29,737 nt of DNA from Anaerolineae bacterium (GCA_028284565.1 JANQRM010000033.1:1-29737), one strand, 5' to 3'. Positions 8,301 through 15,869 are shown, counted from the stretch's first letter. Numbers and translations are program-made. The notes: generated by a model not told the origin, from the sequence alone.

Positions 8301-10349
8301 GAAGTTTCTGGTGGAGATTGGTCGTTGGCTTTTGCTCAAGCAGATGTGGTTATACGCATACTGTTTATTATGGGAACTGTTTCTGGGTTGGCCATCCTCT
8401 TCTTCCCGAGTAATCTTCCCTATCCAGCTTGGCGCAGTACATTGGTTATTGCCGTTAGTATTCCCTTGTCCTTGTTTATGGCACTGGCTGGGATGCACTG
8501 GCTATCTCCTGCGATGCACGGGCTGTTGGAACCGGGGGCTGATTCATCTGGTTTGATCGCATTTTTACTCCGCTTATTCCCAGAAAACATCACTCTGAAT
8601 ATCATGACCTTGTCTGGTTTGACGGTGGCAATCGGACGTGTGGTAGATGACTCGATTGTGGTCTTGGAGAATATCTATCGCCAAATGCAAAGTGGCATGG
8701 ATAAGCGAGAAGCTATTCTATATGGTACTCGTGATGTCTCGGTGGCGATTTTCTCTGCGACAGGTATTGCAGTGATTGTCTTCTTGCCTCTTGGTTTGAC
8801 AGGTGGGTTAATCAGTGAGTTTTTCCTTCCCTTTGGTCTCGCTGTCACATATGCCTTGCTCGCATCGTTTATCGTGGCGATTAGTGTGGTTCCGGTTTTG
8901 GTTTACCTATTTGTAAGTATCGAAGATATACCAGATGAGCATGAAACCATTATGGAACGGATTTATGTTCCGATTCTACGATGGTCATTATCCTCACGAG
9001 GTACGCGTTTGTTTGTATTGAGTGTTGCTTTTTTCTCGTTTGTCGCTAGTGGCATCCTGCTTGGGACTCGTCCGGCGGCGTTCCTGCCAGCTTTTGGTGA
9101 ACCTCAGCTATCTGCAAGCATTAGCTTGCCACCGGGAACAGGGATGTTGGAGACGAATGCGTTGGTTGAGGAATTTGAAGTCGTTGTCGCTAGCTTAGTT
9201 GAGGATGGGACAATTCCCGCGGAATCATTGTCCAATGTGCAAGTGGTTATTGGCGGCGGCGGCCCAAATGATTTTGAAGCCTTGTTTGGCGGCGGTGGCA
9301 TCGTTTCTGAGAATGAGGCCGAAGTGAATGTCCTGATTCAATCTCAAGAAATCTTGGACGCGGTGACTCCTATATTGCGGGAAGAAGCATTCAGCATTTT
9401 TGGTGAGGAGTATGTGACTGTTTCGGCGGCAAGTTTGGGCAGTGGGGATTTCAACAGTGTTGAGCTGACTGTATCTGGCGTTGAGCAAGATGTTCTGATT
9501 GAGTTTGACTCGCGCATCATTGAAGCGATGAACAATATTGAGGGCATTACGAACGTTACCAGTAATCTGGAGCAGGTTGCGAGTGGTTCCGGTGATTCGG
9601 CTACCTACATTCGTATCAATGGTGTAACTGCCGCGACCTATCAGGGGGACTTGGAGACTCAAGACACAATCAATGTAACTACTCAAGCAATCGAGGCTAT
9701 TAATGGTATACCTGAATTGCCTGAAGGCATCGAAGTAAGCCAAGGCTTCACGAGTGAAATTCAATCTGAAGGCTTCATTGGTATCTTCATTGCGATGGGA
9801 ATCTCAATTGTGATGATGATTATCATTTTGATTGTGACGTTTAACTCGTTCATTTACTGGATTGCACTCATTCTAAGCATTATGGTGGCTCCAGTTGGGG
9901 CGGCGTTGGCTTTGACGCTTACAGATAGGGCTGTAAGTATCTCCGCAACGATTGGTTTGCTGATGCTCTTTGGTTTGGTCGTCACGAATGCGGTGGTTCT
10001 ACTTGACCGGGTTGGTTCTAATCGTTCAGAACGAGGTATGTCACTCTATGATGCCTTGATTGAAGCGGGTGGTCGTCGTGTACGTCCCATCTTAATGACA
10101 GCATTGGCAACGATTATTGCCTTGCTTCCGCTGGCTGTTGGATTGTCTGAAGGTGCAATTATCGCGGCGGAATTGGGTACGGTTGTAATTGGCGGTGTAT
10201 TTAGTAGCACCTTGCTGACGTTGATAGTGGTACCTGTCGCATATAGCATGCTTACGCCGTTACATGACTTCTTTGCTCGTTTATTTGGGCGTGGTGGTCG
10301 TTCTGCTCATACAGGTGAACAAGAGGAAGAAGGCAAAGAAAAGCGGTAG
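5397..10349 (+). CDS. Giant RND-superfamily transporter with repeat-containing extracytoplasmic insertion
   Basis: RND pumps use proton flow to export hydrophobic compounds. The 1650-residue protein keeps the family frame: TM1 (about 15-33), porter PN1 (about 38-125), a PN2-like segment QLRGVEAVARLSISGGQ (211-227), GAPSLFVTVFKDQDANTVE just before TM2, TM4 with GRVVDDSIVVLENIYR (1080-1095, the paired Asp of proton relay), the second porter half (about 1225-1450), and the last helices with GLVVTNAVVLLDRV (Thr where AcrB has Lys940). It differs from the usual ~1050 residues in two ways. Roughly 500 extra residues between about 140 and 855 contain about four units of 95-115 residues, each ending in a motif like LSPxVxxxLSxxVLxxL. 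About 80 extra residues with two added helices follow TM2 (about 945-1005). No membrane-fusion partner is adjacent. The substrate is unknown. Confidence 0.88.
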   Translation: MKSLFNFITVVSLRLRLVTLALVLVVIALGVVSASELKQELLPPIEFPQTFIFAQVSGMTSEEVLTVMTERVEEQIKDIPGVVNVQSTTTNAIGAFVIVSNEFGINQERFLEDLQVALDGIWLPQRRIAPADGQDTGTFAVQLLQDLSSQQLIYWAEQDGNFLFQLSPEVWSALSDDTLQAVLAYLANQAQSDSSEKSALERLVEQDVLPQLRGVEAVARLSISGGQALPGEEAAFEAVEVEEISDAARSQLLQLSRDVWEVIASRLDLGELNESAVITLQTMEFILPEDVPALPESWQTANFKDVTDIEELTSLQVSLADILNDFYNDGVIAGALGQTDDLTPDVVAQLLEIEPSLVNYFGAEHLVAMSPDVFAVLPDEFILELDGFTRDELAAASLAVSLSGKEASPEPVDLPSAWQLQTPQILSFSFADLPLATYSIYSVGDGVVTSSDSSTEAVNDMQNAFDEQDEADEPDSAEIPEGPALAPIWGILGAQFGGEFNTVDDLINIELPAETADQFGGGSLSAADLMGFFILLADPSAIPDGVELPPVSINPSLILGGFSAEDISFLIEYDSTFLPNLNPQVFEYFADEVLALPEISPPLGNTWSTLSNRPQFASMPLETADDLLQLGDGSASEILNLINETVPDQFAGYEVRLFDSLSVGTVRYLALNDTDLYSNLSGDVLLKMSPAVLAQLSEDVLEELDSEIADPLLAIANGESPSAIEQLAELYSSDVTPADPTAPALNDEWQFIAGFLGVELNNVFDFYRFPDALGTPSQFINGLFDSPAGANFAPDLLGNLSLEAFQYLSDRDTSFVTDLRPEAVSLLSEEVFGTLPSSVQDSATSGEVFKPTSAVTRNNGAPSLFVTVFKDQDANTVETFYDVEAVIEEISTNNDEVEVQVAFEQASFIETSIEGVVREGTLGAVFATIIILVFLSGGGWSVQARRIVGTVITVLFAVLLALLIASGLEVSGGDWSLAFAQADVVIRILFIMGTVSGLAILFFPSNLPYPAWRSTLVIAVSIPLSLFMALAGMHWLSPAMHGLLEPGADSSGLIAFLLRLFPENITLNIMTLSGLTVAIGRVVDDSIVVLENIYRQMQSGMDKREAILYGTRDVSVAIFSATGIAVIVFLPLGLTGGLISEFFLPFGLAVTYALLASFIVAISVVPVLVYLFVSIEDIPDEHETIMERIYVPILRWSLSSRGTRLFVLSVAFFSFVASGILLGTRPAAFLPAFGEPQLSASISLPPGTGMLETNALVEEFEVVVASLVEDGTIPAESLSNVQVVIGGGGPNDFEALFGGGGIVSENEAEVNVLIQSQEILDAVTPILREEAFSIFGEEYVTVSAASLGSGDFNSVELTVSGVEQDVLIEFDSRIIEAMNNIEGITNVTSNLEQVASGSGDSATYIRINGVTAATYQGDLETQDTINVTTQAIEAINGIPELPEGIEVSQGFTSEIQSEGFIGIFIAMGISIVMMIIILIVTFNSFIYWIALILSIMVAPVGAALALTLTDRAVSISATIGLLMLFGLVVTNAVVLLDRVGSNRSERGMSLYDALIEAGGRRVRPILMTALATIIALLPLAVGLSEGAIIAAELGTVVIGGVFSSTLLTLIVVPVAYSMLTPLHDFFARLFGRGGRSAHTGEQEEEGKEKR

Positions 10350-10383
10350 GGTAACTTCTTGTAGTAAAATGTAACGTGTAGTC

Positions 10384-10417
10384 AAGAGAGAGGTATGAAT
10401 AGCCTCTCTCTTTATGT
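10384..10417 (+). terminator. Rho-independent terminator of the RND gene
   Basis: A 10-bp perfect stem (10384-10393 with 10403-10412) with a 9-base loop is followed by TTT and, after a short break, TTTT. On the other strand the stem is not followed by Ts, so it probably serves the plus-strand gene. Confidence 0.75.
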
Positions 10418-10418
10418 T

Positions 10419-11618
10419 TTAGGCAGGTTGAGGAGTTGGGATGAGGTCGAGATTGACCCCCACTGTTTTGAAGGCTTCTAAGGCGCGGTCAAGGTGCTCA
10501 ATAGTGTGAGTCGCTGTATAACTGGTGCGTAGGAGGCTCTGGTTTGGCGGGGTCGCAGGGGGAATAACAGGGTTTGTATAGACACCTTCTTCGAGTAGTG
10601 CAAGCCAAGTGAGTCCCGTTCGATACTGTTCGCCAATTATCACAGGAATGATAGGAGCTTGGCTATTGCCGATGTTGTAGCCAAGTTCTTTGAGTCCCTT
10701 CCGCATATATTCTGCATTTTGCCAGACAGTCTGAACATATTCAGGTTCTGTTTCGATAATATCGAGTGCTGCCATCACGACTGCGGCATTGGGTGCTGGT
10801 AGTGCCGCAGAGAACATCAATGAACGAGCATGATGTTGAATATAATGAATTGTTTGTTCGGACCCAGCGATAAATCCACCAATCGAAGCGAAACTTTTGC
10901 TGAAAGTCCCCATGATAAGATCGACTTCATCGGTAAGCCCGAAATGAGCTGATGTGCCACGTCCACCACCTGTAACACCAATACCATGTGCATCGTCAAC
11001 AAGGAGACGCGCGCCATACGTTTTACAAAGCTCAACGATTTCGGGTAGGGGCGCAATATCACCACCCATACTATAAACGCCATCGACAACGACGAGGGTT
11101 CCTGCTTCTTCTGGAATTGATTGTAAAACACGCTCTAAATCGACCATATCGTTGTGCTTAAAGCGTTTCATTGACCCGCGCGACATAGCGACTCCATCGA
11201 CAATACAGGCGTGTGCATCTTTATCGAGAACTGCGATATCTTTTTTGCCGAGTAAAGCGGTGACAACGCCAAGATTGGTTTGATAGCCTGTGGAAAAGAC
11301 TAGGGCGGCTTCTTTGCCTACAAATTCTGCGAGACGGCGGTCTAATTCTAAGTGTAGACTCAAGGTTCCATTTAGAAAACGCGAACCTGTGACACTCGTT
11401 CCGTAACGATCAATTGCTTCTTTCGCGGCTTCTTTTAATTTCGGATGTGTTGTTAAGCCCAAGTAGTTATTTGAGCCAAGCATGACAACATCTTTACCCT
11501 CAAATGTGGCTGTCGTTCCTTCTGTATCGCTCAACGGTCTGAAGAAAGGGTATATTCCGATTTCCATCGCTTCTTTGGCGATGGTGTAGTTTTGTGCTTT
11601 TTCAAATAAATCAGCCAC
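10419..11618 (-). CDS. Alpha-oxoamine synthase, serine-palmitoyltransferase-like (PLP enzyme)
   Basis: This family condenses an amino acid with an acyl-CoA, losing CO2; members are BioF, KBL, HemA and serine palmitoyltransferase (SPT), the first enzyme of sphingolipids. The 399-residue protein has GSNNYLGL near the start, YGTSVTGSRFLNGT, DDAHGIGV (cofactor-holding Asp and His) and MGTFSKSFASIGGF with the PLP lysine at about 241. The late segment NPVIPPATPPNQSLLR resembles Bacteroidetes SPT as I remember it more than KBL or BioF. GTG 11618 is chosen as start because AGGAG (11629-11625) sits six bases ahead; an in-frame ATG at 11699 lacks a ribosome site. No ceramide synthase or acyl carrier protein is adjacent, so the SPT role is inference; KBL-type activity remains possible. 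Confidence 0.82.
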   Translation of the reverse strand: MADLFEKAQNYTIAKEAMEIGIYPFFRPLSDTEGTTATFEGKDVVMLGSNNYLGLTTHPKLKEAAKEAIDRYGTSVTGSRFLNGTLSLHLELDRRLAEFVGKEAALVFSTGYQTNLGVVTALLGKKDIAVLDKDAHACIVDGVAMSRGSMKRFKHNDMVDLERVLQSIPEEAGTLVVVDGVYSMGGDIAPLPEIVELCKTYGARLLVDDAHGIGVTGGGRGTSAHFGLTDEVDLIMGTFSKSFASIGGFIAGSEQTIHYIQHHARSLMFSAALPAPNAAVVMAALDIIETEPEYVQTVWQNAEYMRKGLKELGYNIGNSQAPIIPVIIGEQYRTGLTWLALLEEGVYTNPVIPPATPPNQSLLRTSYTATHTIEHLDRALEAFKTVGVNLDLIPTPQPA

Positions 11619-11624
11619 AATAGT

Positions 11625-11629
11625 CTCCT
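11625..11629 (-). promoter_or_regulatory. Ribosome binding site deciding the GTG start of the SPT-like gene
   Basis: AGGAG on the minus strand lies six bases before GTG 11618-11616. The longer frame beginning at ATG 11699 has no comparable site. Confidence 0.75.
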
Positions 11630-11741
11630 GTACGATGTGTTGTGCTATTTGTTGTCGTATCTGTTGATATAAACTGTGAGTGTAGCAGGCGGGGTACATA
11701 TTAACAATAATTATTTCAATACTTTGTGAAAAAAGTTACTT

Positions 11742-11769
11742 GCAAGTTTGCTACATTAAAGGGTACAAT
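11742..11769 (+). promoter_or_regulatory. Possible promoter for the 82-residue membrane protein
   Basis: A TTGCAA -35-like element and TACAAT (11764-11769) are about 18 bases apart. Transcription would start near 11776, inside the longer possible frame, which agrees with translation beginning at ATG 11807. Confidence 0.35.
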
Positions 11770-11793
11770 TATGTCATCTCAAATGGACTTAAT

Positions 11794-11797
11794 GGAG
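11794..11797 (+). promoter_or_regulatory. Ribosome binding site deciding the start of the small membrane protein
   Basis: GGAG lies nine bases before ATG 11807. The earlier in-frame ATGs at 11771 and 11783 have weaker context. Confidence 0.5.
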
Positions 11798-11806
11798 AAA
11801 TATCTT

Positions 11807-12055
11807 ATGAGTTCGATGACGGTTAAACGGATTGTTGTATGGGTTATTTCGATGGTTGTGGGTTTTGGACTTGCTAATTTGATTATTAGTGTGGGTTTTG
11901 ATCTTTTACCATTAATTAGTTCTATACAATCGCCACAAGGGGTTAGTATCGAAGAATATGGTATTTTGTATTTCTTATTTACTGCTATTCCACTTGGGTT
12001 TGCCGTGTTGATTTGGCTAGATAAGTTCTTTGGGACGGAAATTCTTAAGGACTAA
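11807..12055 (+). CDS. Small two-helix membrane protein of unknown function
   Basis: The 82-residue product has two hydrophobic segments (about 7-32, RIVVWVISMVVGFGLANLIISVGF, and about 55-72, YFLFTAIPLGFAVLIWL) joined by a short polar loop, and ends DKFFGTEILKD. No family is recognised. ATG 11807 is chosen because GGAG (11794-11797) precedes it by nine bases and a promoter-like TACAAT lies at 11764; in-frame ATGs at 11771 and 11783 would add a short polar N-terminus. A terminator hairpin follows the stop. It is transcribed alone, divergent from the SPT-like gene and convergent with the deacetylase gene. The small size and clean punctuation suggest a real gene, but nothing indicates what it does. 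Confidence 0.6.
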   Translation: MSSMTVKRIVVWVISMVVGFGLANLIISVGFDLLPLISSIQSPQGVSIEEYGILYFLFTAIPLGFAVLIWLDKFFGTEILKD

Positions 12056-12077
12056 CAATTCTACTCATGACTTGCCT

Positions 12078-12102
12078 AAGCCTGCGATCACGTGGGCTTT
12101 TC
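12078..12102 (+). terminator. Rho-independent terminator of the small membrane protein gene
   Basis: AGCCTGCG (12079-12086) pairs with CGTGGGCT (12091-12098) around ATCA, eight pairs including two G-U, followed by TTTC. It lies 23 bases after the stop, between convergent genes. Confidence 0.6.
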
Positions 12103-12107
12103 TGATT

Positions 12108-12899
12108 CTATGGGGTATTGCCGAGTATATTTGCCAACCCTGCGACGCTCATATTGCCTGAGATACGCAAGCGACTGAGTTCTAAGCGTTCATCTAATGT
12201 ATGATAAATTCCTCGTTGAGTTGTGACCGCTAATTGTATATCTGTTGATGATAAAACATTGAGAGTGTTGTTGTCATACCTTCCTGCTGGATAAGCAAAC
12301 ATTGCTGGGCGTTGCCCAGTATTTTCTTCGATACTTTCAATGCTACCAAGTATTTGATAAACCAAGAAATTAAGATCGCGCTCGCTTAGGTTTGGATGGG
12401 TCTTTGTATGAGCTTCGATAAACATGCCCCCATCTATCATTTCTTGGGCTTGTTCCCATGTTAGGTGATTGGGATTGCGCTGGTCGATGAAATCGGTAAT
12501 GACAAAGAATGTGCCTGATACATTGAATTCTTGAAGGACTGGAAATACATACTCAAAATGATCTGCATAGCCATCATCAAATGTTAAAACAATTGGATGT
12601 TGGGGTAGGTTGGCTCCCACCGATAGTGCGTTGTAGATTTCGTATAGTGATATAATTGAATAACCTTCTTGAATTAAAAATCGGACATGTTCTCGAAAGA
12701 GTTGTGGATGGATGGTTAGTTCCGTTCTAATCGCATCGGCATCCTCTGGTAGAGGACTGACATAGTGGTACATCAATATAGGGACTGGAATACGTCGTAG
12801 TGTTCTATCTGAAATTATGTCTTGAGATATAATTGTTTGATTTGAACTAAAAGCAAATGAGAAAAGGATTATCAGAAAAAAAATATTTCGCATAGTCAC
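12108..12899 (-). CDS. Secreted polysaccharide deacetylase (NodB homology, CE4)
   Basis: CE4 enzymes remove N- or O-acetyl groups from peptidoglycan, chitin-like or exopolysaccharide chains using a metal ion. The 263-residue protein has an N-terminal signal or anchor helix (about 4-20, IFFLIILFSFAFSS), the lead-in PILMYHYVS, motif 1 TFDDGY (106-111, catalytic Asp and metal Asp), motif 2 AHTKTHP (163-169, metal-binding His164 and His168), motif 3 FAYPAGRYD and a late ELSRLRI. All metal ligands appear intact, so activity is expected at the cell surface. The start is GTG 12899 or ATG 12893; neither has a clear ribosome site. It is divergent from HMG-CoA reductase with only 22 bases between starts, so promoters must overlap coding sequence. 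The sugar substrate is unknown. Confidence 0.88.
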   Translation of the reverse strand: MTMRNIFFLIILFSFAFSSNQTIISQDIISDRTLRRIPVPILMYHYVSPLPEDADAIRTELTIHPQLFREHVRFLIQEGYSIISLYEIYNALSVGANLPQHPIVLTFDDGYADHFEYVFPVLQEFNVSGTFFVITDFIDQRNPNHLTWEQAQEMIDGGMFIEAHTKTHPNLSERDLNFLVYQILGSIESIEENTGQRPAMFAYPAGRYDNNTLNVLSSTDIQLAVTTQRGIYHTLDERLELSRLRISGNMSVAGLANILGNTP

Positions 12900-12921
12900 T
12901 AGACCGACAACAAGATAGATA

Positions 12922-14256
12922 ATGACAGATATACAAAACTATTCTAGCAACATGAATAGACAAAAGACATCACGAATCCCACAATTCTATAAAAAGAGCC
13001 TCCCTGACAGAACAAAAATAATTCAAGAATGGTCTAACACCACAGACAACGAAATAAGAGCAATAACTGGTGATAAGCGACTATCAGCAAAAGAGGCAAG
13101 CCAGATGATTGAAAATGCCCTAGGCACTTTCAATCTACCTCTAGGTATTGCAACAAACTTCCTCATCAACTCAAAAGATTACCTTGTCCCAATGGCTATC
13201 GAAGAACCCTCTGTAGTCGCCGCAGTTAGCAATTCAGCAAAACTATTCAGACACGGAGGCGGATTCAACACAAAAAGCGACGATCCTATCATGATAGGTC
13301 AGATACAAATCCTAGACATACCAGATATAAACGAAGCACACAAAAACATCCAAGAAACAAAAGACAAGCTCTTAGATAAAATAAATTCTATTGGAGGCAG
13401 TATTGTCGAAAGAGGGGGAGGTGCAAGAGACATACAGATAAGACAACTTAAAGATGAACGCATCGGGGATATGTTAATCGTACACCTCCTATACGACTGT
13501 CGCGATGCAATGGGCGCAAACATTATCAATACTTCCGTAGAATACATTGCTCCTGATATTGAAGTTCTAACAGAGGGGCGGGTGAATCTACGAATACTTA
13601 GTAATTTAACTGACACGCGGAAAGCCTACGCAAAAGGCATGATACCCGCAGAATATCTTTCAAGAAAAGATTCAGAAGGAAAAGATGTTGCAAAATCTAT
13701 CGTCGAAGCAGGCATATTTGCAGAAATCGATCCTTATCGTGCCACTACGCACAACAAAGGAATCATGAATGGTATTGATGCTGTCGTAGTCGCCACAGGG
13801 AATGACTGGAGAGCAATTGAAGCTGGCGCACATGCCTATGCCGCGCGTAGTGGCACGTACTCCAGTCTGACTCGATGGTGGCAGGATGAAGAAGGCAACC
13901 TACATGGCTCAATTGAATTGCCCCTTGCAGTAGGTATCATTGGTGGCGCAACACTTGTACATCCTACTGCTCAAGCTGTCTTAAAAATCCTAGACGTACA
14001 ATCAGCTCAAGAGTTAGCTGAAGTCATCGCTTGTGTAGGACTTGCACAGAATTTTGGTGCCATTCGAGCGTTAGCCACAGAGGGGATTCAAAAAGGACAT
14101 ATGCGGATGCACGCACGACAGATTGCTATAGCGGCAGGCGCAGATGATGCACAAGTCTTGTCGATTGTTAAGAGGATGATTTCTGAAGGAAATATCCGGT
14201 TAGGACGTGCAAAAGAGCTTCTCGAACAGATTAATCACCAATCTGATAGCCTTTGA
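12922..14256 (+). CDS. Hydroxymethylglutaryl-CoA reductase, class II
   Basis: The enzyme interconverts HMG-CoA and mevalonate, the committed step of mevalonate-based isoprenoid synthesis. The 444-residue soluble protein matches class II (Pseudomonas mevalonii type) along its length: SRIPQFYKKS, MIENALGTFNLP, EEPSVVAAVS (catalytic Glu at about 94-95), RDAMGANIINT, RILSNLTD, the catalytic THNKGIMNGID (Lys279, Asp286), ATGNDWRAIEAGAHAYAARSG, and GHMRMHARQIA (His393/397). A DUF35-type OB-fold gene follows 86 bases later. Mevalonate kinase and isopentenyl phosphate kinase lie elsewhere in the window, giving a biosynthetic direction. The first ~750 bases are A-rich with many AGA and ATA codons, unlike both the rest of the gene and its neighbours. 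Confidence 0.95.
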   Translation: MTDIQNYSSNMNRQKTSRIPQFYKKSLPDRTKIIQEWSNTTDNEIRAITGDKRLSAKEASQMIENALGTFNLPLGIATNFLINSKDYLVPMAIEEPSVVAAVSNSAKLFRHGGGFNTKSDDPIMIGQIQILDIPDINEAHKNIQETKDKLLDKINSIGGSIVERGGGARDIQIRQLKDERIGDMLIVHLLYDCRDAMGANIINTSVEYIAPDIEVLTEGRVNLRILSNLTDTRKAYAKGMIPAEYLSRKDSEGKDVAKSIVEAGIFAEIDPYRATTHNKGIMNGIDAVVVATGNDWRAIEAGAHAYAARSGTYSSLTRWWQDEEGNLHGSIELPLAVGIIGGATLVHPTAQAVLKILDVQSAQELAEVIACVGLAQNFGAIRALATEGIQKGHMRMHARQIAIAAGADDAQVLSIVKRMISEGNIRLGRAKELLEQINHQSDSL

Positions 14257-14342
14257 TAGCTCTAAATAACTCTCATGAGAGCAAATGGTAGCCTTATTTC
14301 GATATATTTAAGCTACATTGATTAACTGAGGCTATTGAAGTC

Positions 14343-14606
14343 ATGAATGTTGCATCTCTAACGATCAAAGTAGATAATTATCAAGACATCAAACAAACTG
14401 GTATCATTTACAGCTTTGTCCCAAGTGGAGATATAAATGCCAGTAATACCACTGCTTTAATTCGTTTGGAAGATGGCAGAACAATAACCGGGCAAGTCAT
14501 TGACTCAAGAGGTTGTTATATTGGTGACCGCGTAGAGATGGTCAGCCGAAATTCTCTTTACGATTCTTTGCGGAAACCTGAAAAGTATGTGTTTCGTAAA
14601 GTCTAG
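14343..14606 (+). CDS. DUF35-like OB-fold protein lacking the zinc ribbon
   Basis: The 87-residue protein resembles the C-terminal OB-fold half of DUF35 proteins: TGIIYSFVPSGD, then TTALIRLEDGRTITGQVI, then YIGDRVEMVSR. DUF35 proteins bridge acetoacetyl-CoA thiolase and HMG-CoA synthase in archaea, channelling acetoacetyl-CoA into the mevalonate pathway, and bind acyl-CoA in other enzymes. The usual N-terminal rubredoxin-like zinc ribbon (Cys pairs) is absent; only one Cys is present. The position directly after HMG-CoA reductase suggests a related role, perhaps handling CoA esters, which is inference. A GAGG lies 11 bases before the ATG, a loose ribosome site. A strong palindromic terminator follows. 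Confidence 0.65.
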   Translation: MNVASLTIKVDNYQDIKQTGIIYSFVPSGDINASNTTALIRLEDGRTITGQVIDSRGCYIGDRVEMVSRNSLYDSLRKPEKYVFRKV

Positions 14607-14626
14607 TAGATTAGTCTGTTAAGCTA

Positions 14627-14664
14627 ATTATAAAAGGTCGCTCAGCTGAGCGACCTTTTATAAT
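14627..14664. terminator. Bidirectional terminator, perfect 38-bp palindrome
   Basis: The 38 bases are self-complementary about 14645/14646, giving a GC-rich inner stem (GGTCGCTC) flanked by AAAA and TTTT. In either direction the RNA hairpin carries a U-run, so it can stop both the DUF35 gene and the convergent ABC ATPase gene. Confidence 0.92.
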
Positions 14665-14681
14665 CTCTTCTGTTCAGTTAG

Positions 14682-15824
14682 TTAACCTACATATTTTACT
14701 TCCATCGCTTGTTGTTTATGTTCATATGCTAGCGATTCTTCAGTATTCTTATCAAAAATGTGCATGTTGTCGATATCCATTGCCATTCCCATACGCCCAC
14801 CAACGACTGCACTTGTACGTGGGTCTGTTCGAGCAATGAAGCTCTTATTCCCTTCCGTCAAATAGACGATCATTTCGTTACCCATTTGTTCAATCACTTC
14901 AACCGTCGCTTCCAATGTAGAAGGGGTTATACCGGGTGGAATGTAATTTGCATCATGAATATCTTCCGGGCGAATTCCGAGTATCACTTCTTGACCAACA
15001 TGACTCTTATACGGTGTTGCTTTGCTCGCCGGAACGTTGATCTGGAAGACTCCTGTATCTACTACAAGATTATCGCCTTCACCTTTGAGAGATGCATCGA
15101 AGAAATTCATTGAAGGACTACCAATAAAGCCAGCAACAAAGACGTTGGCGGGATTATGATAGAGGTTATATGGTGAATCAATTTGCTGTAAAAGACCGCC
15201 GTTCAATACACAAATCCGTGTACCCATTGTCATCGCTTCCACCTGATCATGGGTCACGTAGATAAATGTAGTTTCAAGGCGTTGGTGGAGTTTACTAATG
15301 AAGGAACGCGCTTCAACACGGAGTTTAGCATCTAGATTGGAAAGCGGTTCGTCCATAAGGAAGACAGACGGTTCACGAACAATTGCTCTTCCTACTGCCA
15401 CACGCTGACGCTGTCCACCAGAAAGCTGACGGGGACGACGATCTAAGAGGTGATCGATTCCAAGGCTTCTTGCTGCCTCTTGTACCCGTTCATCAATGAT
15501 TTTCTTGGGTGTTTTACGCAACTTAAGACCAAACGCCATGTTATCATAGACAGTCATATGGGGATAAAGCGCGTAGCTCTGAAATACCATTGCTACATCC
15601 CGGTCTTTAGGAGCAACATTGTTAACAACGCGATCTCCAATTAGAATTTCTCCATCGGAAATCTCTTCAAGACCTGCTAACATGCGAAGACTCGTTGATT
15701 TACCGCAACCCGATGGACCGACAAAAACAAGGAATTCTTTGTCCGCAACCTGAATACTCAAATCTTGGACTGCTGTTGTATCACCGTACCGCTTATAAAC
15801 ATGATTAAACGTAACACTAGCCAC
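14682..15824 (-). CDS. ABC transporter ATPase, sugar-importer (MalK/UgpC) type
   Basis: The protein powers carbohydrate ABC importers of the CUT1 class. The 380 residues contain Walker A GPSGCGKST (36-44), Q-loop VFQSYALYPHMTV, signature LSGGQRQR (134-141), Walker B VFLMDEP (154-160), D-loop SNLD and the switch His192 (THD). A C-terminal TOBE/regulatory part starts near 235 (GFIGSPSMNFF, then LGIRPEDI). GTG 15824 is the start: GGAGG (15835-15831) lies six bases ahead, and the segment upstream of it in frame is not family-like. No permease or binding protein is adjacent; single MalK-type ATPases serving several importers are known. A 39-bp imperfect dyad lies upstream and could be an operator. 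Confidence 0.93.
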   Translation of the reverse strand: MASVTFNHVYKRYGDTTAVQDLSIQVADKEFLVFVGPSGCGKSTSLRMLAGLEEISDGEILIGDRVVNNVAPKDRDVAMVFQSYALYPHMTVYDNMAFGLKLRKTPKKIIDERVQEAARSLGIDHLLDRRPRQLSGGQRQRVAVGRAIVREPSVFLMDEPLSNLDAKLRVEARSFISKLHQRLETTFIYVTHDQVEAMTMGTRICVLNGGLLQQIDSPYNLYHNPANVFVAGFIGSPSMNFFDASLKGEGDNLVVDTGVFQINVPASKATPYKSHVGQEVILGIRPEDIHDANYIPPGITPSTLEATVEVIEQMGNEMIVYLTEGNKSFIARTDPRTSAVVGGRMGMAMDIDNMHIFDKNTEESLAYEHKQQAMEVKYVG

Positions 15825-15830
15825 AGAAAA

Positions 15831-15835
15831 CCTCC
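15831..15835 (-). promoter_or_regulatory. Ribosome binding site deciding the GTG start of the ABC ATPase
   Basis: GGAGG on the minus strand sits six bases before GTG 15824-15822, ruling against the upstream ATG at 15911. Confidence 0.85.
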
Positions 15836-15869
15836 ATGAAGGAAATAATAGACCTAATTTGCCGAAATA

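Noticed and set aside
9225..9764. 179-codon antisense frame inside the RND gene
   Set aside because: It is opposite the well-conserved second porter half; composition is that of a complement shadow, with no start signal.
11619..11699. Extra 27-residue N-terminus on the SPT-like enzyme (ATG 11699)
   Set aside because: A strong AGGAG sits before GTG 11618, and the added residues do not resemble the family.
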